Positions 17,478 through 25,599 of a stretch of 64,000 nucleotides of DNA are shown here, piece by piece. Made by a program: the position numbers and the translations under genes. Each line of letters starts with the position of its first letter. Positions within the stretch are counted from its first letter, which is position 1. This DNA comes from UBA11524 sp045132495 (GTDB taxonomy: Bacteria > Bacillota > Clostridia > Christensenellales > Aristaeellaceae). The stretch spans positions 62,001 to 126,000 of the forward strand of contig JBGUSK010000051.1 in assembly GCA_045132495.1 (NCBI GenBank), given 5' to 3'. The notes under the pieces are model-generated. The model did not search any database. It was not told the DNA's origin and saw only the letters and a list, made by a program, of their open reading frames with translations.

Positions 17478-18563
17478 TTACCTTTTAATATCATAATTCA
17501 TATTCGCCAGATTCTTGATGGTCTTTACATCATCCGTGATATTCGCATCACCATGAATCGTGTGCTTGATGACCGAGGAGGCCACGGCGAAGTTGATCAT
17601 GTCCATGGGCTTGTAGCCGTGGATCATGGCGTAGATCAGGCCGGAGGCAAAGGCGTCGCCGCCGCCCACGCGATCCAGGATGTTGAAGGTGAAGAGTTTC
17701 GATTCGAAGGTGTGGCCTTCGTACCACATGAAGGCCTTCAGGCTGTTTTCGGAGCCGGAATGGGCATAGCGCACATGACGGGCGATGCACTTGAGGTTCG
17801 GATAGCGCTCCACAAACTTCTGGAAGATCTCATCCTGCTGCTCGTAGGAGGGATGCAGGGGCACGCCGTCCTTCCAGTCGCCCTTGGAATGGTCGTTTTC
17901 GTCCTTCCAAAGGTGATAGGGCTCGATGCCCATGAGGATGTTGATGTAGGGCAGGCACTCGGTGCAGAAATCGCGGGCATCCTCCCAGGTCCACAGGGTG
18001 GAACGGAAGTTGCCGTCAAAGGAGACCGTCATGCCCTTCTTGTTGGCAACCTTGAGCATATCCAGCACCAGCTGACGGCAGTTGGGCGCCAATGCCGGGG
18101 TAATGCCGGACAGGTGCAGCCAGTCGTAGCCCTCCAGCAGCGCATCCAGATCCACCTTGGAGAAGTCGTACTCGGTCAGCGCGGAATGCTTGCGGTCATA
18201 GATGACCTTGCTGGCGCGGATGCCGTAGCCGGTCTCCAGGTAGTAGGTGCCCAGACGGTGGGTCGGGGTCTCCTCGGGGGTGGAGAGGATCATGGGGGTG
18301 CAGTGCACGTCGTTGGAACGCAGGGATCGCACGGCGGATTTGCCCAGGGAATTGTTGGGCACGACGGAGAAGAAGGTGCTGTCCACGCCAAGGTTGGCCA
18401 GGGCCAGGGCGATATTGGCCTCGGAGCCGCCGTAGCTGAGCTCAAAGCTGCCGGCCATGCGGATCTTCTCATAATTGGGAGGGGTCAGGCGGAGCATGAT
18501 CTCGCCCATGGTGATGAACTTCTTGCCGGGATTGGCGTTGATGAGAGGGTTGCGGTGATCCAT
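17478..18563 (-). CDS. PfkB-family sugar kinase, probably 2-dehydro-3-deoxygluconokinase
   Basis: A 361-residue cytoplasmic PfkB/ribokinase-type kinase. The N-terminal part has TMGEIMLRLTPP and the substrate-side GGSEANIALALANLG; the C-terminal catalytic motif is DRVGGGDAFASGLIY, with the catalytic Asp in GGDAF and the anion hole. Overall sequence matches KdgK-like kinases that phosphorylate 2-keto-3-deoxygluconate in hexuronate breakdown, which would fit the GH115 glucuronidase at 27-30 kb. Substrate is inferred, not proven. The ATG at 18563 is chosen because GAAGGA precedes it and a promoter with TATAAT lies 70 bp upstream; further in-frame codons upstream would run through that promoter. 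Confidence 0.8.
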   Translation of the reverse strand: MDHRNPLINANPGKKFITMGEIMLRLTPPNYEKIRMAGSFELSYGGSEANIALALANLGVDSTFFSVVPNNSLGKSAVRSLRSNDVHCTPMILSTPEETPTHRLGTYYLETGYGIRASKVIYDRKHSALTEYDFSKVDLDALLEGYDWLHLSGITPALAPNCRQLVLDMLKVANKKGMTVSFDGNFRSTLWTWEDARDFCTECLPYINILMGIEPYHLWKDENDHSKGDWKDGVPLHPSYEQQDEIFQKFVERYPNLKCIARHVRYAHSGSENSLKAFMWYEGHTFESKLFTFNILDRVGGGDAFASGLIYAMIHGYKPMDMINFAVASSVIKHTIHGDANITDDVKTIKNLANMNYDIKR

Positions 18564-18629
18564 ATATGCGTCCTTCTTTCTGTGCAGGATGGGGCCTTCG
18601 ACCCTATTCTTTCTGGTTGCGATATGCAT

Positions 18630-18658
18630 ATTATAACACAAGCGGAATTCCTGCGCAA
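18630..18658 (-). promoter_or_regulatory. Promoter of the PfkB kinase gene
   Basis: On the minus strand TATAAT (18630-18635) with TTGCGC (18653-18658) 17 bp upstream. Confidence 0.65.
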
Positions 18659-18765
18659 TGGGGAGGAAGAGCGGCTGACGGCGGAAAAGGCAGTGTTGGC
18701 GACAGAGGACCCCTCCGCTCCCCACTGCGATCATCCACCTCCCACTGCGAAAGGGCGGATCAGAA

Positions 18766-18818
18766 AACAAGGCTCCCCTTCATAGGGGAGCTGTCGCCGC
18801 AAGGAGACTGAGGGGTTC
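18766..18818. repeat. Mosaic-family palindromic repeat
   Basis: GGCTCCCCTTCATAGGGGAG, a short GC hairpin (CTGTCGCCGCAAGGAG), then ACTGAGGGGTTC: a copy of the repeat family described at 11069. It reaches the stop codon of the next gene on the left-reading strand. The rest of 18660-18766 shows no gene. Confidence 0.7.
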
Positions 18819-19983
18819 ACCCATGTCCCAGCGGCCAGGAATACACGAAGCCCCAGTGTGTCTTCCCGTCCACCGTCACGCGGATGAGACTGTACCCATC
18901 CCCCAGCTGTGCCAGCTGCTCCATCTGCGTCCATCGGGGCAAATGCAGAAGGGACGTGCGGCTGTTGAGAGGGTCATCCATGAGGTCGATGGGTTCTTCG
19001 GTGTTCACCCAGTCACCAAAGGTGAGGGGAAGAGCATTGACCTTCTGACCTTTTGCCAGGGCGTCGTCGGTGATCCACCCGAAGCGATATTGCTCCTCGC
19101 TGATAGCATATTGGATCAGCAGCCACCCATCGTACTCACCAAAGACCTGCACCCAGCCGTTGGTGCTGACGGAGGCTTTGCCATTTGCAGCCCGGCCAAA
19201 TTCCTTGCCCGGGCCCATGTAGACCGGGTACTTGCCCGACCGCAGTTTCACATCCTGCTTCTCAAGGAAGTTATCCCACTCCCCGAGGGGATTGTAGGTA
19301 TCAGGAGCGGGTAGGTTGGGTTCGCCGGTGCCGGTGATGCGTACATCCTGGACATTGCGGGGCAGGGCGTAAAAATCCACAGCAAGTATATCCGTGGGGA
19401 AGCTGAACCTCACCTTGCCGTCGTAGCCGTAGCTGATGTTATAGAAGACAAGCTCGTCTTCCACCACGTCGATCTGGCAGTTTGGGTGGTCGCCGTAGGA
19501 AAAAAGGAACAGCCCTTCCTCCCGGATGAGATAGGTGACGCGTTCCTCGATGGTTTCGCCATTGTCGGTGCGTATGCAGACAACCGGGCCTCCAGGCGTG
19601 GTGAAGGGATGAACGTCTTCGCTGTACCACAGCTGACTGTAGCCTGTGTTTTCCTGCTGGATGTACAGTGATACATTCAGTTCCTCCGCTTGCGGGATGC
19701 CCTTGGCATTGTCCAGCCAGTTGACCCACTTGTTGTCCTCCTGACGGAAACCGTGGAGCATCCGCCCGTGCTCGCAGCGGATGAGGGAGAATCTCACCTG
19801 ACCCATGGGGGAATCCATCAGCTCGGCATAGCCCTCCAGCTGATAATCCGGGTGGAAGGCGGCCAGATGCTCCAGCACCTCCGCCGGCACGGATGCGGCA
19901 ATATGGTCCGCAGAGGTTTCTTCCGCCAGGGCAGCGGAAGCCATCATCAAGCAGCAAAAAAGTGCTGCCAGCCACTTGCGCAT
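18817..19983 (-). CDS. Secreted protein with SH3-like domains, function unknown
   Basis: The 388-residue protein begins with a signal peptide (MRKWLAALFCCLMMASAALA, cleavage near 20). No enzyme motif was recognised. Residues about 235-300 (KLRSGKYPVYMGPGKEFGRAANGKASVSTNGWVQVFGEYDGWLLIQY, read in parts) look like a bacterial SH3-type domain, and the C-terminal stretch (LLHLPRWTQMEQLAQLGDGYSLIRVTVDGKTHWGFVYSW) resembles a second. Such domains often bind wall peptides. Its start follows AGGGAGG. It is adjacent to, and codirectional with, the beta-lactamase-family gene 77 bp upstream. Its end overlaps a dispersed repeat. Confidence 0.6.
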   Translation of the reverse strand: MRKWLAALFCCLMMASAALAEETSADHIAASVPAEVLEHLAAFHPDYQLEGYAELMDSPMGQVRFSLIRCEHGRMLHGFRQEDNKWVNWLDNAKGIPQAEELNVSLYIQQENTGYSQLWYSEDVHPFTTPGGPVVCIRTDNGETIEERVTYLIREEGLFLFSYGDHPNCQIDVVEDELVFYNISYGYDGKVRFSFPTDILAVDFYALPRNVQDVRITGTGEPNLPAPDTYNPLGEWDNFLEKQDVKLRSGKYPVYMGPGKEFGRAANGKASVSTNGWVQVFGEYDGWLLIQYAISEEQYRFGWITDDALAKGQKVNALPLTFGDWVNTEEPIDLMDDPLNSRTSLLHLPRWTQMEQLAQLGDGYSLIRVTVDGKTHWGFVYSWPLGHG

Positions 19984-20060
19984 GCAGATTCCTCCCTTGG
20001 ATGTTTCTGCATATACAACGTGTCTGGAGCGCAATTTCTTCCATAAAATCAGGAAAATAT

Positions 20061-21233
20061 TCAGATTTCCCCCCGGCTCATCGCGGCCAGCACAGCATTG
20101 CGCACCTTCCTGATCATCGGAGACGTACCCATATTGGTCGTGTTCTGCATGGAAAGGATGGTCAGTCCCTCGTTCGGGAAGTTGGCGTAATAGCTGCCCA
20201 GCCAGCCGTCCCAACCGTATTCGCCCTGCATGGCAAAGCCCGCCATACGCTCCGGCTCCACGCAGATGCGGCACAGCTTACCGTAGGAGTAGCCGTCCAG
20301 GCTGTCCCACAGGTCGCGTTGCACATCGTCGGAAAGCTGCGGGGTCGTCAGGAACTCAACGCTCTTCGGGCTGAGGATGCGCTGGCCATTCCACACACCC
20401 TTGTTCAACATCATGTCGGCGAAGTGGCTGTAGTCCTCCAGTGTGGAGACCAGGCCCGCGCCGCCGGACTCGAAGGCTGGATCGCGGTCGTACACGCCGC
20501 AGGCAAGATTCATCCCAAGCCACGGAGTGAGGCCGTTTTCACCGCGCTCATAGCAGGTGACGAAGCGTTCCCGCTTGCTTTCCGGCACGAAGAAGGCGGT
20601 ATCAACCATATTCAGCGGGGTGAAGAGCTCCTCCCGCAGGAAGTCGCCGAAGCGCTTGCCGGAAACGACTTCCACCACTGCGCCCAGCACGTCCGCGCAG
20701 GTGGAATAGCGCCAGTGCGTCCCTGGCTGGAAAGCAAGAGGCTGCTCGCCCAGACGGTTCATGAATTCCACCGTGGGGATGCCGCCGCCCTGGCGGATCT
20801 TCTCATGGGCCTCCTCGAAGACCCTGGCGGCGCACTGCCCGGCAGGGTCGCCGTCGGGATAGCAAAGCCCGGCAGTCATACCCAGCAATTCCATGATCCA
20901 CGGCGCACGGGGAGCCTTCGTCAGCTTGCCCTGCGCGTCCACAATTTGCGGATTCCGGAAGCCGGGGAGATAGCGATCCACGCCGTCCATCAGGTCAATG
21001 AGGCCGCGCTCAACCAGGAGCATCACGGCAGCGGCGGTGATGGGCTTGGACTGGCTGTACAGTCGGAAAATGGAGTCCCGGGCGATGGGGCGGCCCGACT
21101 CAATGTCCGCCATACCGGCCTGGGCGTAGAGAATGTTTTCGCCACGAAGGCGAACAAGGACGTTTGCGCCGGCGCACTCGCGGTTGCTTACGGCAGCCTC
21201 GACGATGGCCTGGACACGTTCCTGAAGAGTCAT
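20061..21233 (-). CDS. Serine beta-lactamase-family (class C/esterase-type) hydrolase
   Basis: The 390-residue protein carries the SxxK motif (YSQSKPITAAAVMLLVERGLIDL, nucleophile Ser of SQSK) and a Tyr motif (HWRYSTCADVLGAVVE, YSx) of the beta-lactamase/penicillin-binding superfamily; a GAGLVST segment near residue 265 may be the third motif. There is no signal peptide, so it is probably a cytoplasmic esterase or peptidase of the family rather than a resistance beta-lactamase. Start follows AAAGGAGG and is preceded by a clear promoter. Confidence 0.85.
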   Translation of the reverse strand: MTLQERVQAIVEAAVSNRECAGANVLVRLRGENILYAQAGMADIESGRPIARDSIFRLYSQSKPITAAAVMLLVERGLIDLMDGVDRYLPGFRNPQIVDAQGKLTKAPRAPWIMELLGMTAGLCYPDGDPAGQCAARVFEEAHEKIRQGGGIPTVEFMNRLGEQPLAFQPGTHWRYSTCADVLGAVVEVVSGKRFGDFLREELFTPLNMVDTAFFVPESKRERFVTCYERGENGLTPWLGMNLACGVYDRDPAFESGGAGLVSTLEDYSHFADMMLNKGVWNGQRILSPKSVEFLTTPQLSDDVQRDLWDSLDGYSYGKLCRICVEPERMAGFAMQGEYGWDGWLGSYYANFPNEGLTILSMQNTTNMGTSPMIRKVRNAVLAAMSRGEI

Positions 21234-21269
21234 GAGGGTGGCCTCCTTTGCAACGATAGCGTTGATCCT

Positions 21270-21298
21270 ATTATAGCGCTAAATACCTTTGCGCGCAA
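21270..21298 (-). promoter_or_regulatory. Promoter of the beta-lactamase-family gene
   Basis: On the minus strand TATAAT (21270-21275) and TTGCGC (21293-21298), 17 bp apart, directly after the terminator of the upstream gene. Confidence 0.7.
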
Positions 21299-21326
21299 CA
21301 AAAAAGCGCATCCCGCAGGGATGCGC
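21299..21326 (-). terminator. Terminator of the CD1247-type gene
   Basis: Perfect 9-bp stem GCGCATCCC/GGGATGCGC with 3-nt loop; on the minus strand it is followed by a run of seven or so T. Confidence 0.85.
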
Positions 21327-21333
21327 CGGCGTG

Positions 21334-21756
21334 TTACTCGTCCTCATTCAGTTCCGGGAAGATGGGCTTCTGGCACTCGGGGCAGAGATAATCCTCGTCA
21401 AAGTCCACATCGGAGGCGCTGAACTCAATCTCGTGGCCGCAGTGGGGGCAGGCATAGACGATCAGGTCGTCCTCGTCCAGCTCCTCGTCGTCCTCAGGTT
21501 CGCCGCCTTCGCCCTCGCCATCGAACTCTTCTTCACCAAAGAGGGTTTCCTCCAGGCTGGCCAGGTCATCGTCGATGGACTCGACGTATTCGTTCAGGTC
21601 GTTGTGGGCTTCGGTCATGGCGGCCATCTCTTCGGCCATCTCGCCCATGACGGTGAGCATTTCCAGCATCAGCTTGTTGGAGTCCTTCTCCATGTTCAGC
21701 TTCATGCCGGCGGCCATGCCCTTGAGGTAGCTGATTCGGTCGGTGAGCTTGCTCAT
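21334..21756 (-). CDS. CD1247-type protein with C-terminal zinc ribbon
   Basis: The 140-residue protein matches the clostridial CD1247 N-terminal domain pattern: DRISYLKGMAAGMKLNMEKD, then helices (MLEMLTVMGEMAEEM) and a coiled segment (DLNEYVESIDDDLASLEETL). A strongly acidic linker (about residues 75-98) leads to a zinc ribbon with C-PHC and C-PEC pairs (YACPHCGHEIEF and YLCPECQKPIF). Function is unknown in the family; it is cytoplasmic. AAGGAGGG precedes the start. Confidence 0.8.
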   Translation of the reverse strand: MSKLTDRISYLKGMAAGMKLNMEKDSNKLMLEMLTVMGEMAEEMAAMTEAHNDLNEYVESIDDDLASLEETLFGEEEFDGEGEGGEPEDDEELDEDDLIVYACPHCGHEIEFSASDVDFDEDYLCPECQKPIFPELNEDE

Positions 21757-21811
21757 TGGGGTGTTCCCTCCTTGTTGGTTCGGATATATTGCGGGTTGAA
21801 GTGATATGGCG

Positions 21812-21969
21812 TTTCCACCTCATCCGTCACCCGGCAAGCCGGGCGACACCTTCCCCTCGAGGGGAAGGCGCTGCCTCCGTTGACTGACTGCGCCAGCTTC
21901 CTCGGGGAGGGAACCTTTTGGCTTCCCCTTGAGGGGAAGCTCCCGCTGCAGCGGGTGATGAGGTGGAAA
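21812..21969. repeat. 158-bp MITE-like element with 13-bp terminal inverted repeats
   Basis: The ends TTTCCACCTCATC (21812-21824) and GATGAGGTGGAAA (21957-21969) are perfect inverted repeats. Inside are two mosaic-family palindromes: CACCTTCCCCTCGAGGGGAA and GGCTTCCCCTTGAGGGGAAG. It has no coding capacity. No flanking target duplication was recognised. Confidence 0.65.
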
Positions 21970-22338
21970 TCAGCAAAGCAGACTACTTTGATAATATGCG
22001 ATCGTGCTGCAACAAATGCAAGAACTGCCCGACAGACACACGTCCGCCGGGCAGGAGTCTTCGACTCATTTTTTATTCAAGTACAAAGCGCTGCACCCAG
22101 TCCCACAAGCTCGCCGTCGGCAGGGGTTTTCGACCCATTTTCTGTCCAATCAAATCCGCCGTCGGCAGACTCAATTCGTATCCGCCGGGTTTCCCGGCGG
22201 GGCGGGGCGTTCTCGGCTTTGCCGAGAACATTCCTTACGCGAGCGAACGGCCGGGAGGATGGCTTTGCCATCCGACCAGTGAGCGAGTGCAAACCTTCGT
22301 GAAAATCCCCACAGGATTTTCACGAGACGCCACGCGTC
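21970..22338. other. Gene-free stretch with hairpins and short direct repeats before efp
   Basis: No gene is supported. It holds a direct repeat of CGGCAGGRGTYTTCGACYCA-type sequence (about 22050 and 22117; a third copy lies at about 41725) and hairpins GTTCTCGGC-ttt-GCCGAGAAC (about 22209), GGATGGC-ttt-GCCATCC (about 22257) and GTGAAAATCC-ccaca-GGATTTTCAC (22300-22324). The last could end efp transcription although it lacks a U-run. Confidence 0.6.
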
Positions 22339-22899
22339 TTACTTCGCGCGCTCCATGTACTCGCCGGTGCGGGTGTCGATGCGGATCATGTCGCCGGTGT
22401 TGATGAACAGCGGGACCTGCAGGGAGAAACCGGTCTCCAGGGTAGCGGGCTTGTAAGTGTTGGAGGCGGTGTCGCCCTTGAAGCCGGGCTCGGTGTCGGT
22501 GACCTCCAGGGTGACGAAGTTGGGCGCCTCAACAGAGAAGGGAGAGCCCTTGAAGAAACGCATGGTGACGTTGGTGCCTTCCTTGACGTAGGGGATGGCG
22601 TCCTCCACCTGATCCAGGGACAGGGGGATCTGGTCGTAGGTCTCCACGTCCATGAAGTAGTACATCTCGCCGTCATTGTAGACGTACTGCATTTCCTTGG
22701 TCTCGATGATGGCGCGGGGCATCTTGTCGGTGGGGTTGAAAGAACGCTCAACCACAGCGCCGGTCATGATGTTCTTGATCTTGGTGCGCACGAAGGCAGC
22801 GCCCTTGCCGGGCTTGACGTGCTGGAAGTCAACGATGTTCCACACACCGCCGTCCCACTCAATGGTAATGCCCTTACGGAAATCGCCAGCAGTAATCAT
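22339..22899 (-). CDS. efp: Translation elongation factor P
   Basis: EF-P binds between the ribosomal P and E sites and relieves stalling at polyproline stretches. The 186-residue length and three-domain sequence are typical: the KOW-like N-terminal domain with the modified-lysine loop (HVKPGKGAAFVRT, K32, the same position as in Bacillus), the central domain, and the C-terminal OB fold ending LQVPLFINTGDMIRIDTRTGEYMERAK with the EF-P signature. A ribosome binding site GGAGG stands 9 nt before the ATG. The neighbouring proteins with Pro-rich linkers are plausible clients, but that is inference. Confidence 0.96.
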   Translation of the reverse strand: MITAGDFRKGITIEWDGGVWNIVDFQHVKPGKGAAFVRTKIKNIMTGAVVERSFNPTDKMPRAIIETKEMQYVYNDGEMYYFMDVETYDQIPLSLDQVEDAIPYVKEGTNVTMRFFKGSPFSVEAPNFVTLEVTDTEPGFKGDTASNTYKPATLETGFSLQVPLFINTGDMIRIDTRTGEYMERAK

Positions 22900-23088
22900 G
22901 AATCAATTCCTCCATTGGATGTAAAATCATTAACACAAACGCATCTTGTTGCGATACGCGAGTGAATCCACCAAACAGTATATCACAAAATTGCACGGAA
23001 GGGAAGCCCTTTTTCCTTTGGAAAGACGGCAAATTGCAAGTTTTTGCCCTTTCCAAAGGGATTTTTTGCTCTTTTTGCGCCTGTTCAC

Positions 23089-23117
23089 TTGTTTCAAAGC
23101 CGGGAACATGGTAAAAT
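23089..23117 (+). promoter_or_regulatory. Promoter of the WG-repeat protein gene
   Basis: TTGTTT (23089-23094), 17 bp, TAAAAT (23112-23117), 42 bp before the start codon. The rest of the 260-bp gap to efp holds no gene. Confidence 0.55.
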
Positions 23118-23159
23118 GTGTACAGGATTCCAACGGAATATGTAAGGAGTGTGTTTTTC

Positions 23160-24809
23160 ATGAAGAAGCTTCTCATCTGCCTGATGGCTTTTGTGGTGGT
23201 GCTTTCCGCTTCCGCCCTGGCGGACGTGAAGGTCGAAAGCGTCACCGAAATGGAGCGCTCGATCTACATCAGCTCGGCCACCAACTGCTACTACAAGCGT
23301 GTGGACGGCGGCTACCAGATTTTCGACGTGGACGGCAACGCCCTGAGCGCTGCTTACCCCGACCTGAGCGCCAAGTGGAACGGCCTGTACTACGAGTACC
23401 GCTTTGAAGGCGGCCTGAACACCACCGGCCTGCTGGACGCCAAAGGCCAGGTGCTGACGGAGCCGATCTACGGTGAGATCACCTTCAACGGCGAAAGCTG
23501 GGCGATGGCTTATGTCCTGGAGCCCACCACCGAAACGAAGGGCGATTTCAAGGATTCCGACAACAATCAGTACATGGTCAAGCGCACCGACGTGCTCTAT
23601 GAGGGCCGGGTGATCGGCTCCTTCACCCGCGATGAGTTCAACCCCTCCCTGCGCTGGGGCGTCACCGGCAAGTATCTCTATGTCAGAACCACCTCGGATT
23701 CCGGCTTCTACATCAGCCGCCATTTCGACATCGTCCGCGTGGACAAGGATTTCAACTCCTCCGAGTTCTCCAGTGTGTACAAGAAGGGCGTGTTCCACAA
23801 CCCCACCCAGCAGTGGGCCTTCACTGCCGGCTGCACGCTGACCGAGGAGGATGTGACCTACTCCGTTACCTACGATGACCAGAAGGACGCGCTCATCGAC
23901 CTGCAGGGCAATGTGGTCAAGACCGGCATTGTGTATGACAGCGTGTATCCCCGCGGCGAGTATTTCCAGATCCGCATGAACGGCCTGTACGGCATCATGG
24001 ACAACAAGGGCAATGTGATCGCCCAGCCTGTGTACGACAACATTCCCTATTCCAACAGGTTCTTCGACAACGATTACCAGACTGCCGTCACCCCTGAGGG
24101 ACATCTGCACTTCATCGACAAGCAGGGCAATGTCACCGCAAAGGCGGAATATCCCCTCTCCCAGAGCGATTACAAGGGCAGCGGCTACAGCGCGGACTTC
24201 GCTGTGGTGAACAACATGGGCAAATACATCGTTTTCACCGCCGCCAAGGGTCAGCTGCCTGAGATGTACGAGGACTTCTCCACGCCCCACGCCCATCATC
24301 AGATCCTCTGTGTGCAGAAGGACGGCAAGTGGGGCGCCATCGACGTGAATGGCAACGTTGTCCTGCCCTTCATCTTCCGTTATTCTCCCACCGTCTCTGC
24401 CGACAGCACGCTGGTATATGGCTTTGATGACGAGAGCAACAAGTTCCTCTACAAGCTGTCCTTTGCTGACGAGAGCGCCGCTCCCGCCACCTGGACCGAG
24501 ACGAAGACCTCCGGCGCGGATGCGGAAGCTCCCGTCCTGGCTGATGGCGCGTGGGAGTGCTCCTGCGGCGCGATCAACACCGGCAAGTTCTGCGCCGAAT
24601 GCGGTGGCAAGAAGCCTGAAGCAGCCCCCGCTCCTGCGGATGATGGCTCCTGGGGATGCGTCTGCGGCTCCGTCAATACCGGCAAGTTCTGCCCGGAATG
24701 CGGCGCGAAGAAGCCCGAAGCGCCCGTAGAGCCCCAGTGTGCGTCCTGCGGCTACAAACCCGAGGGAACTGCGCCCAAGTTCTGCCCTGAGTGCGGCAGC
24801 AAATTCTGA
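23160..24809 (+). CDS. Secreted WG-repeat protein with three C-terminal zinc ribbons
   Basis: The 549-residue protein starts with a signal peptide (MKKLLICLMAFVVVLSASALA). The body contains WG/beta-repeat units spaced along residues 40-430, of the type YEGRVIGSF, NGLYGIMDNKGNVIAQPVYD and DGKWGAIDVNGNVVLPFIF. The tail has three zinc-ribbon-like units: WECSCGAINTGKFCAECG, WGCVCGSVNTGKFCPECG and CASCGYKPEGTAPKFCPECG, separated by Ala/Pro linkers. Such ribbons are normally cytoplasmic, so their presence on an exported protein is unusual. The ATG at 23160 follows AAGGAG and begins the signal peptide. Function is unknown; adhesion or ligand binding is possible. Confidence 0.8.
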   Translation: MKKLLICLMAFVVVLSASALADVKVESVTEMERSIYISSATNCYYKRVDGGYQIFDVDGNALSAAYPDLSAKWNGLYYEYRFEGGLNTTGLLDAKGQVLTEPIYGEITFNGESWAMAYVLEPTTETKGDFKDSDNNQYMVKRTDVLYEGRVIGSFTRDEFNPSLRWGVTGKYLYVRTTSDSGFYISRHFDIVRVDKDFNSSEFSSVYKKGVFHNPTQQWAFTAGCTLTEEDVTYSVTYDDQKDALIDLQGNVVKTGIVYDSVYPRGEYFQIRMNGLYGIMDNKGNVIAQPVYDNIPYSNRFFDNDYQTAVTPEGHLHFIDKQGNVTAKAEYPLSQSDYKGSGYSADFAVVNNMGKYIVFTAAKGQLPEMYEDFSTPHAHHQILCVQKDGKWGAIDVNGNVVLPFIFRYSPTVSADSTLVYGFDDESNKFLYKLSFADESAAPATWTETKTSGADAEAPVLADGAWECSCGAINTGKFCAECGGKKPEAAPAPADDGSWGCVCGSVNTGKFCPECGAKKPEAPVEPQCASCGYKPEGTAPKFCPECGSKF

Positions 24810-24818
24810 TATGACAGC

Positions 24819-24854
24819 AAACTGCCCCTTCCTGTATGGAGGGGGCAGTTTTTG
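24819..24854. terminator. Bidirectional terminator
   Basis: AAACTGCCCCTTCC and GGAGGGGGCAGTTT form a long stem followed by TTTTT on the + strand and, read the other way, A-flanked for the minus-strand operon ending at 24904. Confidence 0.85.
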
Positions 24855-24903
24855 TGTGCCTTGAATTGGGAACGGAGACTCCCCCGGCAGCTCCTTGGTG
24901 TGA

Positions 24904-25584
24904 TCAGGTGAACTGATCGATCACGCGGGTTTCGCCGGTGTCCACATCCTCAAAGAAATACTGGGTGTAGAGCATATTGGCGTATTCCTTACCCTTTTTG
25001 CGCTTCTGCTCGATGAAGCACATGGGCTTGCCGTTCGCGCCCAGGGGCCATTCGCCGCCCTGCACCCACCGGGGCCACTTGCCCGCAGCGGTGGGGAAGA
25101 CCTCCTTCACCTTCTCCTTGAAGAGCTTCACCCGCTTGCCTTTGGGCAACTCGGCGGGGAGGGATTCCAGCAGCGCCTCGATGACCTGCGCCACTTCGGG
25201 GCCATCGACGGCTTCCGGGCAGGCGTCCAGCATGAAGTCGAACTTCTTCTCCAGCGTCTCGTCGATGATGATGCCGTCCTCTGGGAAGGCTTCTGCCAGG
25301 ATGTTCGACAGGCAACTGTGGATGTTCAAGCAGTGAGCAAGATTACTGTGGCCGCCTTTGCTAAGCTCCTCCCGGAGCATGATCTGTACAGTGAAGGGTA
25401 CGTTTTCCGCAAAATACCGGGTGTAGCCAGTCTCATCCGTCTCCCTGTGCACGACGCAGGTGACCGTTCCCTCCGGCACGATGGTGTTGAACCAGTCCAG
25501 CAGGGCAGGCTCGGCTTCCGTACTCTCCAGCATCTGCGGCACGGTGATGCGGCCCTCGGCAAAGTCAATCCAGAATTGCTTCAA
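24904..25584 (-). CDS. Hypothetical protein, last gene of the GH115 operon
   Basis: The 226-residue protein was not recognised. It is soluble, has no signal peptide, and shows no clear catalytic motif. The N-terminus (FWIDFAEGRITVPQMLE) and the C-terminal tail (PRWVQGGEWPLGANGKPMCFIEQKRKKGKEY, in parts; then YTQYFFEDVDTGETRVIDQF) are the most distinctive parts and recall uncharacterised clostridial proteins that accompany many different genes. The start is a TTG at 25584, supported by AAGGGGGA 6 nt upstream. It lies 15 bp after the MATE gene in the same direction. Confidence 0.65.
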   Translation of the reverse strand: MKQFWIDFAEGRITVPQMLESTEAEPALLDWFNTIVPEGTVTCVVHRETDETGYTRYFAENVPFTVQIMLREELSKGGHSNLAHCLNIHSCLSNILAEAFPEDGIIIDETLEKKFDFMLDACPEAVDGPEVAQVIEALLESLPAELPKGKRVKLFKEKVKEVFPTAAGKWPRWVQGGEWPLGANGKPMCFIEQKRKKGKEYANMLYTQYFFEDVDTGETRVIDQFT

Positions 25585-25599
25585 AGTGAGTCCCCCTTG

